64,000 nucleotides of DNA from Sinonovacula constricta (GCA_007844125.1 CM017572.1:35761203-35825202), one strand, 5' to 3'. Counted from the stretch's first letter, positions 37,399-51,600 are shown. Translations and numbers: made by a program. The notes: generated by a model from the sequence alone, not told the origin.

Positions 37399-40300
37399 TT
37401 ATTATAATTAAAATAATTGTTATTATTATTTATTATCAGAATTATCATCATAATTATCATTAAAAATATTAACACTATTATTATTATTATTAAATGCCAG
37501 TCATATCCTGTTCAAACAAAGGCAAATGTCATAGTTTGACAAGAAACAGCTTGTGACCGCGAAAGAAAACATGCGTGCATTGTAAAAACTAATGCACCTA
37601 AACATCTCGAGTGTCTGATACTGGATTATGGGTCTACTTACCACCATTTTGTAAATCGAGTCGACAATGTCACGGAGCTCGTCCCTTGTGATATAACCGT
37701 CATTGTCGAGATCATACAGGCGAAACGCCCCTAGAATAGATGGAAATAAATTATGATTCTTCGGGCGTAATAGATATAAATTGGAATAGATTTATGTTGA
37801 CTTCTTAGTAAAACATATAAATTATGTTGGCTTACTATTAATGGATATAAATTGGAATATATTTATATTGGCTTACTAGTAGCAAATATAAATTGGAATA
37901 GATTTATGTTGACATATAAGTTAGACATATAAATTGGAAGAGATTTATGATTGACTATTGATATATATAAATTGGAATATATTTACGATGGCTTACTACT
38001 GACAGATATAAATTGGAATATATTTATGCTGGCTTACTATTAATGGATATAAATTGGAATAAATTTATGTTGGCTTACTATTTAAAGATATAAATTGGGT
38101 TAGATTTATGCTGGCTTACTAGTGATTTAACCATACTAGGCAAATATGCGTCTGGTGGTGTTATTTATGAGGACAAAAGACAAACAAGTTATCGATCTGT
38201 GTCTGTCTGTATAGATTTGAACAAACACGTGCATTTTGATGAGATAATGTCACTTAAGTGCTGTCTGGATGAATGGATAAAAAAGTGACTGTAATTTGTA
38301 AACTTAACTGAAATCCAAAAATGTATAAATCTTTATTAATAAACTGTTGCCCATTAATGGTTTAACGTTACCTTCATCATCTTGTGATGTAGGAGTTAAG
38401 TAACAGCGTTATACAATAGAATTAGACCATGCTCTTAAAAAAGAACTGCCGCATATACCGACAATGGCGTAGCTAGACATGATAAGATGTGTACGCATGG
38501 CCGCTAGAGGCGTCTGGGTACATGCTACGTTGTGGTTTTTAGATCGTGCATGTGTCATTTGGAGAGGTTTCGGTATCAAGATATAAATATATTTTAATTA
38601 AAAAAACGTTGTATAATGTGTAATCGTCTTGAAGACCGAATTATCTGAAAAGTTCAGATTTGAAATATAACAGTACCAAATTTTTCCCATATTAGGAGCT
38701 ACGGAAAACTTACTTAATCGATTTAGCAATATTACATATTTTTTCATAGTGCAAATGACAGTACTGTATGATTGCAATAAATAGACCCCCCCCCCCCCCC
38801 CCCCTTCAAGCGTAAGATTTTTATTGCAGAATTAATCGTTGTTTTTTCATTCCTTGGAGACAACGTGTACGCAGCTGCGTATTCTGCGTACATGCAGCTA
38901 CGCGCCTGACCGAGAACATAGATTTTGGAACATTCTTTGTCAACAAAAGCGGGCTTCGGAAAATAATCCCTGTTTAAACACAACTAAGAGAGACTATTGA
39001 CTAGTAAAAGAATAATTTGATTACACAAATTCTTTACAGTGTTATTAATAACGGTTTTATACTCTAGTTGCGATTCCCTATAAAACAGTATTAAAACAAT
39101 ATTTGCCTTATTATACACATAAATGCTAACATTAAGTACACATAATGAAAATAATGTATCTTGTTTATTTGTTTAAATCACACGTCGCTGACAGACAAAA
39201 TGAAACCGTGATAAAAGAAATATCATGTCATCTCAGCAGATGTTAAGAATTAGTAACAAACCATACAATAACAGAAAGTATAATTATTGTACATAGATAA
39301 ACACTTACAATTACAGAATGTATAATTATTGTACATAGATTAGCACTTACAATTACAGAATGTATAATTATTGTACATAGATAAACACTTATAATTACAG
39401 AATGTATAATTATTGTACATAGATAAACACTTACAATTACAGAATCTATTATTATTGTACATAGATAAACACTTACAATTACATAGTGTATAATTATTGT
39501 ACATAGATAAACACTTACAATTACATAGTGTATAATTATTGTACATAGATAAACACTTACAATTACAGAATGTATAATTATTGTATATAGATAAACACTT
39601 ACAATTACAGAATGTATAATTATTGTACATAGATAAACACTTACAATAACAGAAAGTATAATTATTGTACATAGATAAACACTTACAATTACAGAATGTA
39701 TAATTATTGTACATAGATAAACACTTACAATTACAGAATCTATTATTATTGTACATAGATAAACACTTACAATTACATAGTGTATAATTATTGTACATAG
39801 ATAAACACTTATAATTACAGAATGTATAATTATTGTACATAGATAAACACTTACAATTACAGAATGTATAATTATTGTACATAGATAAACACTTACAATA
39901 ACAGAAAGTATAATTATTGTACATAGATAAACACTTACAATTACAGAATGTATAATTATTGTACATAGATAAACACTTATAATTACAGAATGTATAATTA
40001 TTGTACATAGATAAACACTTACAATTACAGAATCTATTATTATTGTACATAGATAAACACTTACAATTACATAGTGTATAATTATTGTACATAGATAAAC
40101 ACTTACAATTACATAGTGTATAATTATTGTACATAGATAAACACTTACAATTACAGAATGTATAATTATTGTATATAGATAAACACTTACATTTACAGAA
40201 TGTATAATTATTGTACATAGATAAACACTTACATTTAAAGAATGTATAACTATTGTACATAGATAAACACTTACAATTACAGAATGTATAATTATTGTAC

Positions 40301-42102
40301 ATAGATAAACACTTACAATTACATAATGTATAATTATTGTACATAGATAAACACTTACAAATACAGAATGTATAATTATTGTACATAGATTAACACTTAC
40401 AATTACAGAATGTATAATTATTGTACATAGATAAACACTTACATTTTAATTTCTCCTCGACATTTCCACGTGATGTCACCGATAATGCCTGAAGAAACTC
40501 ATGGAATTCTATATAGCCATCCTTTAAATAGAAGCACATGACTAATTATTAAAAAAGCAACAACTGCAAAATAGCCTTACAGGTAACGTGCAAAACTTCC
40601 CAAACGCAGAATTTCTGTTTGCTTATTGAGAATGTGCATGTGCATTTTGCATTTGCAAGAAATGTCAAGCTTTGGTAATCCATAAGAGAAATGAGAATGA
40701 TTCATATAGGCATTAAACTATTAAGAGAACTACCACACAACTTCTGCTAATATTTTAGTATCTAATTTTAAAGAACGATTTTTTTTAATTTAAAATGCTG
40801 ACCGTTTTTAACGATTGTAATTTTACTATATGGTGAGCAAATCTAGTGAAATAAATTCAATAATCTTGCTCTGTTAAACCGGTTTCGAGGTTAGAGCTCT
40901 GTAAAATTGGTTTAAGCTCCCAAGTCGGTCTCTTTTGCAGACTGACCATTCCAAGGCGGTAACTGTTGGGTTAGCTCTTTTTGTTTAATATCATCCCAGA
41001 TTTATGTACTTTTAGATTTGGCTTGCATGTTAATACCTTTGTCTTGTGCCTTTACAAAATTTGGTATGTGTTGCAATGCTTATAGGACGTTGTCATATAT
41101 TCTTATTTATGAAATTAAATGAATCAATTCCAGAAAAATGAAATCAGAAAGCAAAGAGGATTAGCAAAAGGGCGTTGGTAAACTTTCTGTTATCAATTTC
41201 AACTAAACTTGTTTACATCAGAGCATTTTTTTTACTTGATGACTAATCTCTATCATACACAAAACGGTTTTTACGATAGTGTCTATAACATTAAAGCAAT
41301 GGCGTTGTATATGTACATGTAACACATGAGCCGATGTTTTCGTTTTCAATTAATGTTTTTGAGTGCGAGAGCGAAGGCATTTGAGTGCGTTTGTTTACGA
41401 TGGTTTTCTGTTCAGTGCGCGTGTGTTCACCGGACAATTTCTTTGTATATTTATTATACTTTTTCCTTATCATCAGATGCGGCATGTATTGTTCTGGTAT
41501 TCACCAACGTTGAATAAAAACCGAAATTAAACCTAATTATTAATTAAACCTAATTATTAATTAAACATAATTAAAGGTGGTAACCTACAGTTTTTTATCC
41601 AAATACATGTAACATCTTTGTATATTAGTGTCTATTTAATTAGAATTTGAAAAATTAATAGATTCGTCTACTTGCAACTACTACGACTCATAATTCCAAA
41701 TACTATAAATATTTTATTATATAATGAGGATGATCACTAAAAAGAAAGCAGTAATCATTTTTGAAAACAACATTGGTGCATTAACTCCGTGCATTTTCTC
41801 AGGGACTTTTAATAAAATTCTTCATTATGTTAGCTAAATAGGCTCTTACCTTATTTTCATCGAATACATTGAACACGAATGTGGCGAATCTTGTTGGATC
41901 TCCAAATGGAAAGAATTGTTTGTAGATCTTTGTAAATCCATCTAACGTCAGTTTCCCATCTGGACAATCTTTCATAAAGCCCTTGTACCTGTAACGATGC
42001 ATTGGGCAACGTTTAAAAATATCGTTAATTGTTTTATTTTCTCTGTCCATGATGATTTAAAATTATTATTAGTTGTAGTAGTAGAAGTTGTAGTAATAGT
42101 AA

Positions 42103-42148
<46 letters not shown>

Positions 42149-42172
42149 TGTAGTAATAGTTATAGAAGTAGC

Positions 42173-42232
<60 letters not shown>

Positions 42233-42597
42233 TGTAGTTATAGTAGTAGTAGTACTAGTAGTAGTAGTAGTAGTAGCAGCAGTAGTAGTAGTAGTAAAAG
42301 TAGTTGTAGTAGTAGTAGTCGTCGTCGTCGTCGTAGTTATAGTAGTAGTAGTGGTAGTAGTAGTAGTAGTAGTAGTAGGAGTAGGAGTAGTAATAGTAGT
42401 AGTAGTAGTAGTAGTAGTAGTTGTTGTTGTTGTTGTAGTTGTAGAAGTAGTCGTAGTCGCAGTAGTAGTAGTCGTCGTCGTAGTAGTAGTAGAAGTGGTA
42501 GTAGTAGTAGGTAGTCGTAGTGGTAGCAGTAGTAGTAGAAGTAGTTGTAGTAGTAGTCGTAGTAGTCGTAGTAGTAATAGTAGTCGTAGTAGTAGTT

Positions 42598-42655
<58 letters not shown>

Positions 42656-45600
42656 CAGTAGTTGTAGTAGTAGTAGTAGTATGTATGTAAATTACATTTA
42701 TAAGCTCTCTTATTAAGTATAATTACCTGTTCAAAAGTGCTGTACAAATAATGATAAATATATACATGTACATGAAATATTTGTTTAAATAAAGTCAAAT
42801 GTTTAATTATATCAAATAATAAAAGCATACATTATGTACGGAACAACATCATAAGACGACTAAAAATCACAGTTTAAAACCATTCAAATTATGATAGAAC
42901 TAACCTAAAACAAGTTTTGCAATAAAACATCTATGGTTACAGTTACCAGGGTGCATTTCAAAGTGTAAGAACCTACATCATACATGATAAGACAAACAAA
43001 CACACATTAAACCATGTTCATCAAGCAAATGCGTTAGGGCTGAGCTCTTATTTCTAATATGTTGTAACAAATAGATAAACTAATTTTACGTATATCAAAG
43101 TGATCATATAAACCGTTAAATCTTTCCTGCGATCAAAAACTGTGGCTTTTATTTTTATAAGACTATAATATAATTCAATGAAACCTTTTTTAAAAGCTCT
43201 TTTTTGTAATATTACGCAATTCGTCAACACGTTACACAATCCGGATTGAGGTCTTATTGGTCTTGCAAAGTTCTTGTAAGCGGAACGTACCGAAAAAAAA
43301 GGAAAGTTTAAATAACAAGTAAAAAAACAACAACAACAGCTATGTCAGTGGCTGAACGAAATATGGTAAAAAATGGGGAATACTTATATTAACAAAACGG
43401 AGCACGGATGTGAGAAATCCAAGGCGCCGGGAAAATTATGCGCTGAAAACAAGAAGACGGCTATCCTGCGGAATCTATAAAATGTATACTGTCGATTTGT
43501 TACATAAATATGTGAGAGTAACGTACCCTTACTCTGACGGAAACTAGACTATATGTTACTTTGCTTTTTTCCTAGTTGTTTTCTATATCTGTAATTACAA
43601 GCTGCATTGCTAAAATCGGCATACTCCGTTTCTTTTGTTTAAAAACCTCGCCAAACAGCTGAGAATTCATATTATTGCCAGATACTTTTAATAATTGCAA
43701 GCTACACTTTATTTATTGCAAGCTACACTGCTACGAAAACGGAACATTAGAAAAAAACTGCGACATCGTGTTATTGACTGCTACACGATCGTCTCAAGAA
43801 AACATGCATTCCATAAGAGGCACCGCTCTCAAAAGCGGCGCCAGTAACGTTGTTAAAGAAAATGCAGGGAGATGAAAGAACTGTCGGTTAGTATATTGAG
43901 TCGGTAGGGACATAGCGTTGTACTGGAATAGGAAGAACCGCACACTTACCATTGCTGGATTTCCTCTTCAGAAACTGAAACATAGAAAATAAAATTGAGT
44001 TGCAGCTATGAGAGTCATTGCAGGTAAATAAATAACAATTCCTGTTTAGAATTTATAAGAATAAATTAATAATAAAATTAAGACAATAAGCTTAAAATGT
44101 TCAGAACTACCACAATATGATCCTTGTATTCAAATACATGTACGCTTTGTTTCAGTCTCAGACTAGCAGTTCTGGTTCCTGTCAAACAGAAAGAGTCATT
44201 AAAATGGCAAATGGCGTAATTCTTGGTACAGCGAATAACAATGTCATGTTTATTTTGTTTTTCTTTCAGAATGCAATACTTTTGCACTCATTGGCTTTTC
44301 GTAGATTACGCCAAGCACTACATCGAGATCGGAATATCTGTTTCTGAACTACATTTGCATTATTAAAAGAAAAAAAGTACAAATTTATTCTAACATTTGG
44401 CACTTCTCACAGTTCTATTTCTCATGCTTCGAAATCCATCATCCATTTCTAAAGACAGATACAGCTCAATCTTCATACTGAAAGTTAATTATAAATTTCA
44501 CGTTAACGTCAACACAGGCATGGTGGTCCGGCGCGTGTCTAAAATTCTTCATAAGGATTAGGTGGAGTTATGGCACTGAATCAATCGGAACGCCTCGGAT
44601 AACTCCCGAATCATCTCTCGGATGTATGACGGGAAACTCCCGCGAAATTAAACTTGTCGGTGCATATGACATCATCAAAACAACAAAGATATATGTTTTG
44701 TTATCTCTAATGAAAATGGCGTTACACGTGTACATTTAACGAGATGTGAACATTAAAATTAATAATTGAAAGTTTACACATTGAAATAATCCTACATGAT
44801 ACTTATCGCTCTTTTGAAGAACTTGTTATGACGTATTCTTCCAGCGAACAAAGCGATCGTTATTCTGTAAACATCATTGCACCAGATACATCCGAGCAAT
44901 GATTGTCCCGAGGAGGGTATTGCCCAAGGAGTTCCAATTGCGCATATTATATACTTGTCGGTTTGCATAAAGCTGGTGTACAAAGACCGATATGAATTTG
45001 AATAGAAAGTACGTGCAATGACATTGGCGGTCTTACTTGGACAAATAAGATAATTATATCAATTACTTTACTTTGTGTTTTATTTTGTACGGAGAATTTT
45101 AAATTTACTTTTATTTTCAAATTTTATAGTAAAATAATGTTCTAATGCAACCGTATTGTACGAAAACTATTAGATAAAATGACATAAATACACGATGAAT
45201 ATAGTCATTAAAATGATCTATTGACTTCAATATTTGGAAATAAGACAAAATTCTGAACTTGGACACCGTTTACGTAATTTCTATTATATAATCTGGCAAA
45301 CTGAATATCTGATCATTATTGACTTAATGAAGTATTGTGTTATATTCAATCGTTATAAATTGACAACAATTGATTACAAAGATAAAGTCTGCTTATAGCC
45401 AGACTATTTTTCCTGCTATTTGTTGCTAACATTAAGCACACATTTAGGTTTCAGATCCAAGAGTTTTGTAGACAGTAAAGGTGGCTATTGATAACATATA
45501 TCTGTTACTTCCAGGTAGGGTGAGGTTATAGCTTTTCAGCAGTTTAAGCACCACAGTCTCCCATTCAACAAGATAATGATACATCGCGGTTGATATTTAT

Positions 45601-48600
45601 CTTAGCATTTGTATTATAACCCAACACTGTATTGTTTGTATTTCACATACGTGTAAACGTTTTCTTGTAAATGCATCTTACATGTAACGACTTTTTTGTT
45701 CTGGTGTTTTGGATGAGAACAATGGCAACGTGAGTTTTTATTATTCGTCTTCGCTTGTGCTGTTTGTTTTTTTTGCAACCTACTCTCTCATTTTTGGAAC
45801 TGTTAGGTTGCCGAGGCTTTTATCTACTCTACATATTGTGCATATGTTGATAGTTTATTATGTTACAAGTTATTTTGTCTGTATATTAGTTCAGTCATTA
45901 TCAGTTTAACCTCCCGATGCAGGTGCTTTCTGTTAGTTGTCTAACTTTGATGGGTTATTTTTATTTACCTGTTTGTTTGAAAGAAAAAAAAAACTTCAGG
46001 ACGTGCGAGAGCTCCACATACCAGGTTTAAGCACCCCAGTCGGTCCTTTTGTCCATTGATCGTTCTAAGGCGGTAACTGCTGGTTTTTCTTTTTGTGTTA
46101 TGTCTCGTCTCGGAGTTTTGTCACTTTAACATTTACCCTGTTTGCCTTTGTCTAGAGGTAGTTAAGATTTATAAATATGTGGAAATTCGTATAGGACCTT
46201 TTCTTATTTATTTATTTGATGTAAATCTATACAAAAGGTGTTTGAACTCTGTTCGGTTTCTACATGACAATTGCTTGCTTTTAGTTGTGTTTCTTTTTAA
46301 TCTTAAAATAACAACGACATACATACTATATTATATTATATTATATTATATTATATTATATTATATTATATTATATTATATTATATTATATTATATTATA
46401 TTATATCATATCATATCATATCATATTATATTATGTAAAATTATATTTATTATGTAATATTAGTTGTGTTTCTTTTTAATCTTAAAATAACAACGACATA
46501 CATATTATATTATATTATATTATATTATATTATATTATATAATATTATATTATATTATATTTCTTATGACTATTATAAAACAACCATAATTCGCTTTCTT
46601 AATCAGTTATATGCTACAACATGTTTTATATGCTTCCTGTACTTTCTCACTTTGTTTATGACAAGGTTAGAAATCCACGTACAAGGTATTACCAATTCTT
46701 TACTATGAAATGTGTTTGTACTTTCCCATTTTATTTATATAAAAATGATTGTCAAATTTCACAATACACGTGCAGGACATTTATAACATTATCTGTCATT
46801 CATTCTTCTCCCGCCATTAGCAAGTCTAGCAGTGTAGACCGTGTACATATGTAAACAAATATCACATATTGAAGTTCTTGTCTAACATTCATCTCCCTAC
46901 TTCTTCATACTCTAGACAACAAATAAAGATGTCGCTGTCATGACACACAGTGTACATTAGAAGTGTTCCCTTGAGGGTGTGTCTCGCCTTCAATAATACT
47001 CGGTATATCACACTTTCATACTGATCAATACAACGGACAGAGTATTCAATGGTATTAACTAAACCATTTATGCATTGACTACTCGAAGTTTTTTTTATTT
47101 CCACAGAGGTTATACACAATCGTAAAACTTCGGGTATTTACGTATGGTTCGTAAAATACACCTCGTACATAGCTCTAGAATACACCAAAGTGCGTCGCCT
47201 GAGTTATGAAACAGTGTCCGTTCGCGAGAAAGTAACAAATTGTATATATATCATTTAGTTGAGTATATCTTGCAATAACAACGATTTTTTTTATCAATAC
47301 AATCTATATGATTTACGGAAAATTGAAAAGTCAACATTAAATACCCAGTATTAAAACTAAGACACACAAAGTAGATCCAAGATGGCGCCTTATTATGTCA
47401 GAGGTCTCTTGCATAGCATAAAGGCCGAGGTGATCAGATTGAGGTTATACATAGAGAGAGTTGATGTAAAACATTAAATGTCGCAGTCGATGTGCTGTTC
47501 AGATATTGAATTTTTTTTTCCTCACAACAAACCGACCAAGAAAAAGCAAAACTAGTTGTTTTTAAAAAGAATTTAAACTACCGTCGTTTTTCATACAAAC
47601 TGTCTTTGAAATGATGTGACAAGTTTCAACTACAAACAACAGAATAGAGCACAGGGGCGTGCCTAGACGACTTTTGTGTATACGCACTCCTGCTAGGGGG
47701 GTCCGGCATGCTCCCCCGGAAAAAAAAATTACTACATAACGCCGTAGGTGCATTCTGGGGCGTTTTTAAACATAAAAATTGCCAATAACTGTCATTTGAA
47801 ATAGAAAATACGTCATACTTTTTCAGGTGTCTTTATAACGCTTCATAATGTATACAAAACATTTTTCCCTGAAAACAAGTAATAGTAGTATATTAAGACT
47901 ATATATGTATATAGTCAAACAAGAAAAAGATGGGTGTAAGTTAGACATTTGTAATTATGAATAATGAAAACCACTAGATCTTACAGGTAGTGCCTAACCC
48001 GGGTTAGGCGACGATTTTCATTTTGGCGTTTTTATTTTTTCAATTTCTGGAAACCACTGTACGCACGTGCGTAAGTGCGTAACGACAGGCACGCCCCTGG
48101 AGCATAATATTTCACTTTTACACAGTACATCGTAACAAATGCACCAGTAATTAAATAAATCATGCGTACACGTCTGGATCATTGACAATTTCAAGCAACA
48201 GGTAATAAAGTAGTAACATTTTAAAATACAATCTAATTTAATTCTGATATTCAGCAAAGTTAAAAATAACCGAAATAAAATGCAAGATAGCGCCGCAATT
48301 CACTTGTTTATAGAACAACATGGCGTCATTCATTTGACTTTTCCAAGAAAGGTTACATATAGACGTCGCGCGCATGCGCAGCGACAACAAAACGTTTCTT
48401 TGTTAAACAAAAACAATAAGTTTTCTTCATTCCACGTATGTCTCAACCTTCCTTTCATTGCGGGATTGATTCGTGTTCGTCACAGACGGAATAAGTGACA
48501 TATTGTTTTTTTGTGTTCTTAAAAATACATATAATAGGTTATAGGATTTATGTAGTATTAAATTAATTGACAACCAGTTTGGCTTGGTTCCAAGACTCGT

Positions 48601-51600
48601 CGGTGTCAGTATAATGGACCGGCCGGGTTCAGTCCCTGGGCGCCTTATACGTGCCCCTGTGCTGTTATGATAGATATGTCGCTGCACAGTATCGGCAAAA
48701 ATGCCGGCAAATCCCAATCCCATATGACAAGGTCCTGCAAGTTGAAACATGTAATCAAATTTGACTGCAGAAATGTAGGTCTGTCAAATGTAATAAAAAT
48801 ACAACTAAACTTTGACGAGACATGTTTGAATTTAGAGACATCCTAGCAGTTACCGCTCTAACCCTTGCCTGAAGTTTTGATTAAGCAATTATTGTTACTT
48901 GCCGCAAACTTTTAAATTTGTTACCGACAGCAGTCAACAAATGTTTAGATTGTATGTTTAAAGTAGCAACTTTCATGTTCCGTCATAATTATGCTGTCTC
49001 AACGTTTTAAAGTTAATGTTCAGAACGCCTCTGAACGTTTAATAGTCAAAACCCGGTCTTGTTTAGTATATGAAGGTGTTTTTAAATGATAGGCGTTCAA
49101 CGTTAACATGAAAACATCATTTGCTTACTAAAATAAAACGATAAATAAAGCCCTTACATTAATTCTTAACTACAATTGTTACTAGCAACGAGAGAAAGGA
49201 GTATAAAACAGAATTATTAAAGGAAAGAAGTATATTCTTACTGTTTATACGGTAAAAGGAGTAAATGTATTTTACTGAAAGAAGCGAATACAGGAGATAA
49301 ATCAACTATTTATTTCACGTTTTCCCTTATACTCGTTTTTATTTGTAAATGGTGACCATTACTAAGGTAATTCTACAAAATCTATAGAACATAAATTTAA
49401 CTAAAGCCTGGCCTCTTAATGTCCCAAATTAATTAAAACTCCAAACCGGAACTGGCAGCACAATCGGTAGAGCGTCGGTTCCAGGTATGGGAGGCCTCGG
49501 GTTCGATCCCGGGCCGCAGCATACCAAAGTCGTTAAAGAAGTGGTATAGCTAAAAAAACGTTTCACTAAATACATATTTGACGCTTTAAATGCTCATTGA
49601 GGTAAATTATGTGGTAATGGATGATATTGATACTAAATCGAGAGTGCATCATCAGCTATAATAAACTTTTATAAACATTATGACAAACACATGCCATCGT
49701 TAATAATTCATTGCACATTTAGGCCATACAAGACATTCTACCTGGCATGTTGCGGTCTTTTATTGGCTGGAGACGTTCCAAAATGATATTTAACATACCG
49801 TGTAGTAACTTATTATCTTGTAGCCTATATGTAGTCCACACCTGCATCTTATTTCATCAAGTGATTTAATCAAGTCTTTCAATCTTTTGCACGCGTCTTT
49901 TATGGGTCTTATTTAATGTCATGGGCCACATTTGTTTGGTTATTAAACACGATTCCATGAATGATTACGATTTATAGAAGTTACATCGAGTATTATTGGT
50001 GTATAACTATGTATATATTCAGAAAATAATAATACTTTTCTTTTTCTTCTAAAGTTTATTGTATTAACTCGAATTGACTTTTTACTAGTGTTTTTTTTTT
50101 GTAACTTAACTCCCAATGCTGGTACTTAGTGTTTGCTGTCTTATTCTGACAGGACTATTTCAACCTGTCTTTGAAAAAGTTCCTCCTGGTGTGTTGGGTA
50201 TTAAGAGATCCAGAATAAGAATATATGACAAAGTCCTATGAGCATTGCAACATGTACAAAAATTCAAAAAAGGCACAAGACAAAGGTATTCACGTGCGAG
50301 CCAAATGTAAAAGTTTTACCTCGCAAAAACCAAGTCTAATCACACCAGTCTGTCTTTCTACTGACAGACCGTTCCTAATCGGTAACTGATTGGTTTGTTT
50401 TATTTGTGTCACATCTTTTGTTAGTGTTGTGTTGCTTTGACATTTGACTTGCATATTTATTCTTGTGCTCGTGCAAGTTCAAATATTGCTATATTTTTTA
50501 TAATCCCATTAGGCTGTGCCATTTATTTTATTATTGATCCGTGAAAATCCAAGAGGTTTAATATTGTTACAGATGTGCATGTACTTGAAAATACGTAAAC
50601 TATCTTTATCATAAAGACAGTTTTAGTTGACCTTTCGACCTTTATAATCTTCATGTCATTTTCCTTTGGTCAAACTATTCATCATTTTCCTTAATTGGAA
50701 TGATATTGCGTCTTAGAACTAGTCAGACATAAACCAATCATCCGCCTTGTCTACGTCATTACGCTTTGATCTTATTAACAACAAGTCAACTTTGTTATCT
50801 AGCAGATGTACTGTCTAAAATTAAAAAGAAGATAATTTTTTGTCTAGACGTGATCGCCGGCACATTGTATCTGCGAAAGGTGTTCTGTAATTATGATGGT
50901 TTTTTCTTTATTTTCACACAAAGTATTATGGTATGAGTGAAGCTTAAGCGTTAAAATAAATCCGTGTCTTGGGGCGCCCGTGGCCGAGCGGTTAGAGTCG
51001 CTGACTTGAAACACCCCAGCCCCTAACCGCATGGGTTTGAGTCCCGGTCGAAGATAGATCTTTCATGTGGGGAGGTTTTCTAGCTAACCTGTGCAGCGCC
51101 GGTGGGTCTTTCCATACCAATACCTGGCTGGATGTCGCCAATATGATCATAATTGTTTAATATAACAAAACACAAAACAAACAAAACAATAAACCGTACT
51201 TTATATCTGTAATACACTTTTATGGTTGAACTTGTTGCCTCTGATCTTTCATTAATCATTTCTGGGAGAAGACTGTTCAACAGAATACAATGGAAATTAC
51301 TATTTTCAAAGTTTCATCAGATCAGGCACAGATTTAAACATATGTTCTACACTTGATGATCGTGCTCTTTAAGAGTGCCTCAACTGTTCCTTGTATTAGA
51401 GAGCATTTACTTTATCGATTATACAAAGTACTAAATTTAGTTTCTCCCTGCGTCAGTGCTGGCAGTTGTTATTGGAATGTAATTTAATGAAAGGAAAATT
51501 AAGTTCCTACAGATGGGCGTGAATCTTAGGCTGACGGGGGATTGTACTTCAAAGATTGGCTACTTTTAACATGTCTATTTGTGTAATCGTAATGAAAGGA

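Noticed and set aside
39340..40386. 348-codon minus-strand frame with a 14-residue Cys-rich repeat
   Set aside because: It is the translation of a 42-bp minisatellite inside NCS-1 intron 4. The open frame is explained by the unit length being divisible by 3 and the unit lacking a stop.
41799..42050. Single 83-codon EF-hand-like gene
   Set aside because: Only 41850-41988 is family-like and both ends are splice sites. It is exon 3 of NCS-1, read through into introns.
41997..42828. Long poly-Val/Ser and poly-Tyr/Leu frames
   Set aside because: These are translations of the TAG triplet microsatellite, open on both strands.
45709..45909. 66-codon frame with a [13 protein letters not shown] stretch, matched at 58145-58384
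   Set aside because: The shared peptide comes from family B repeat DNA, and frames are broken in other copies.
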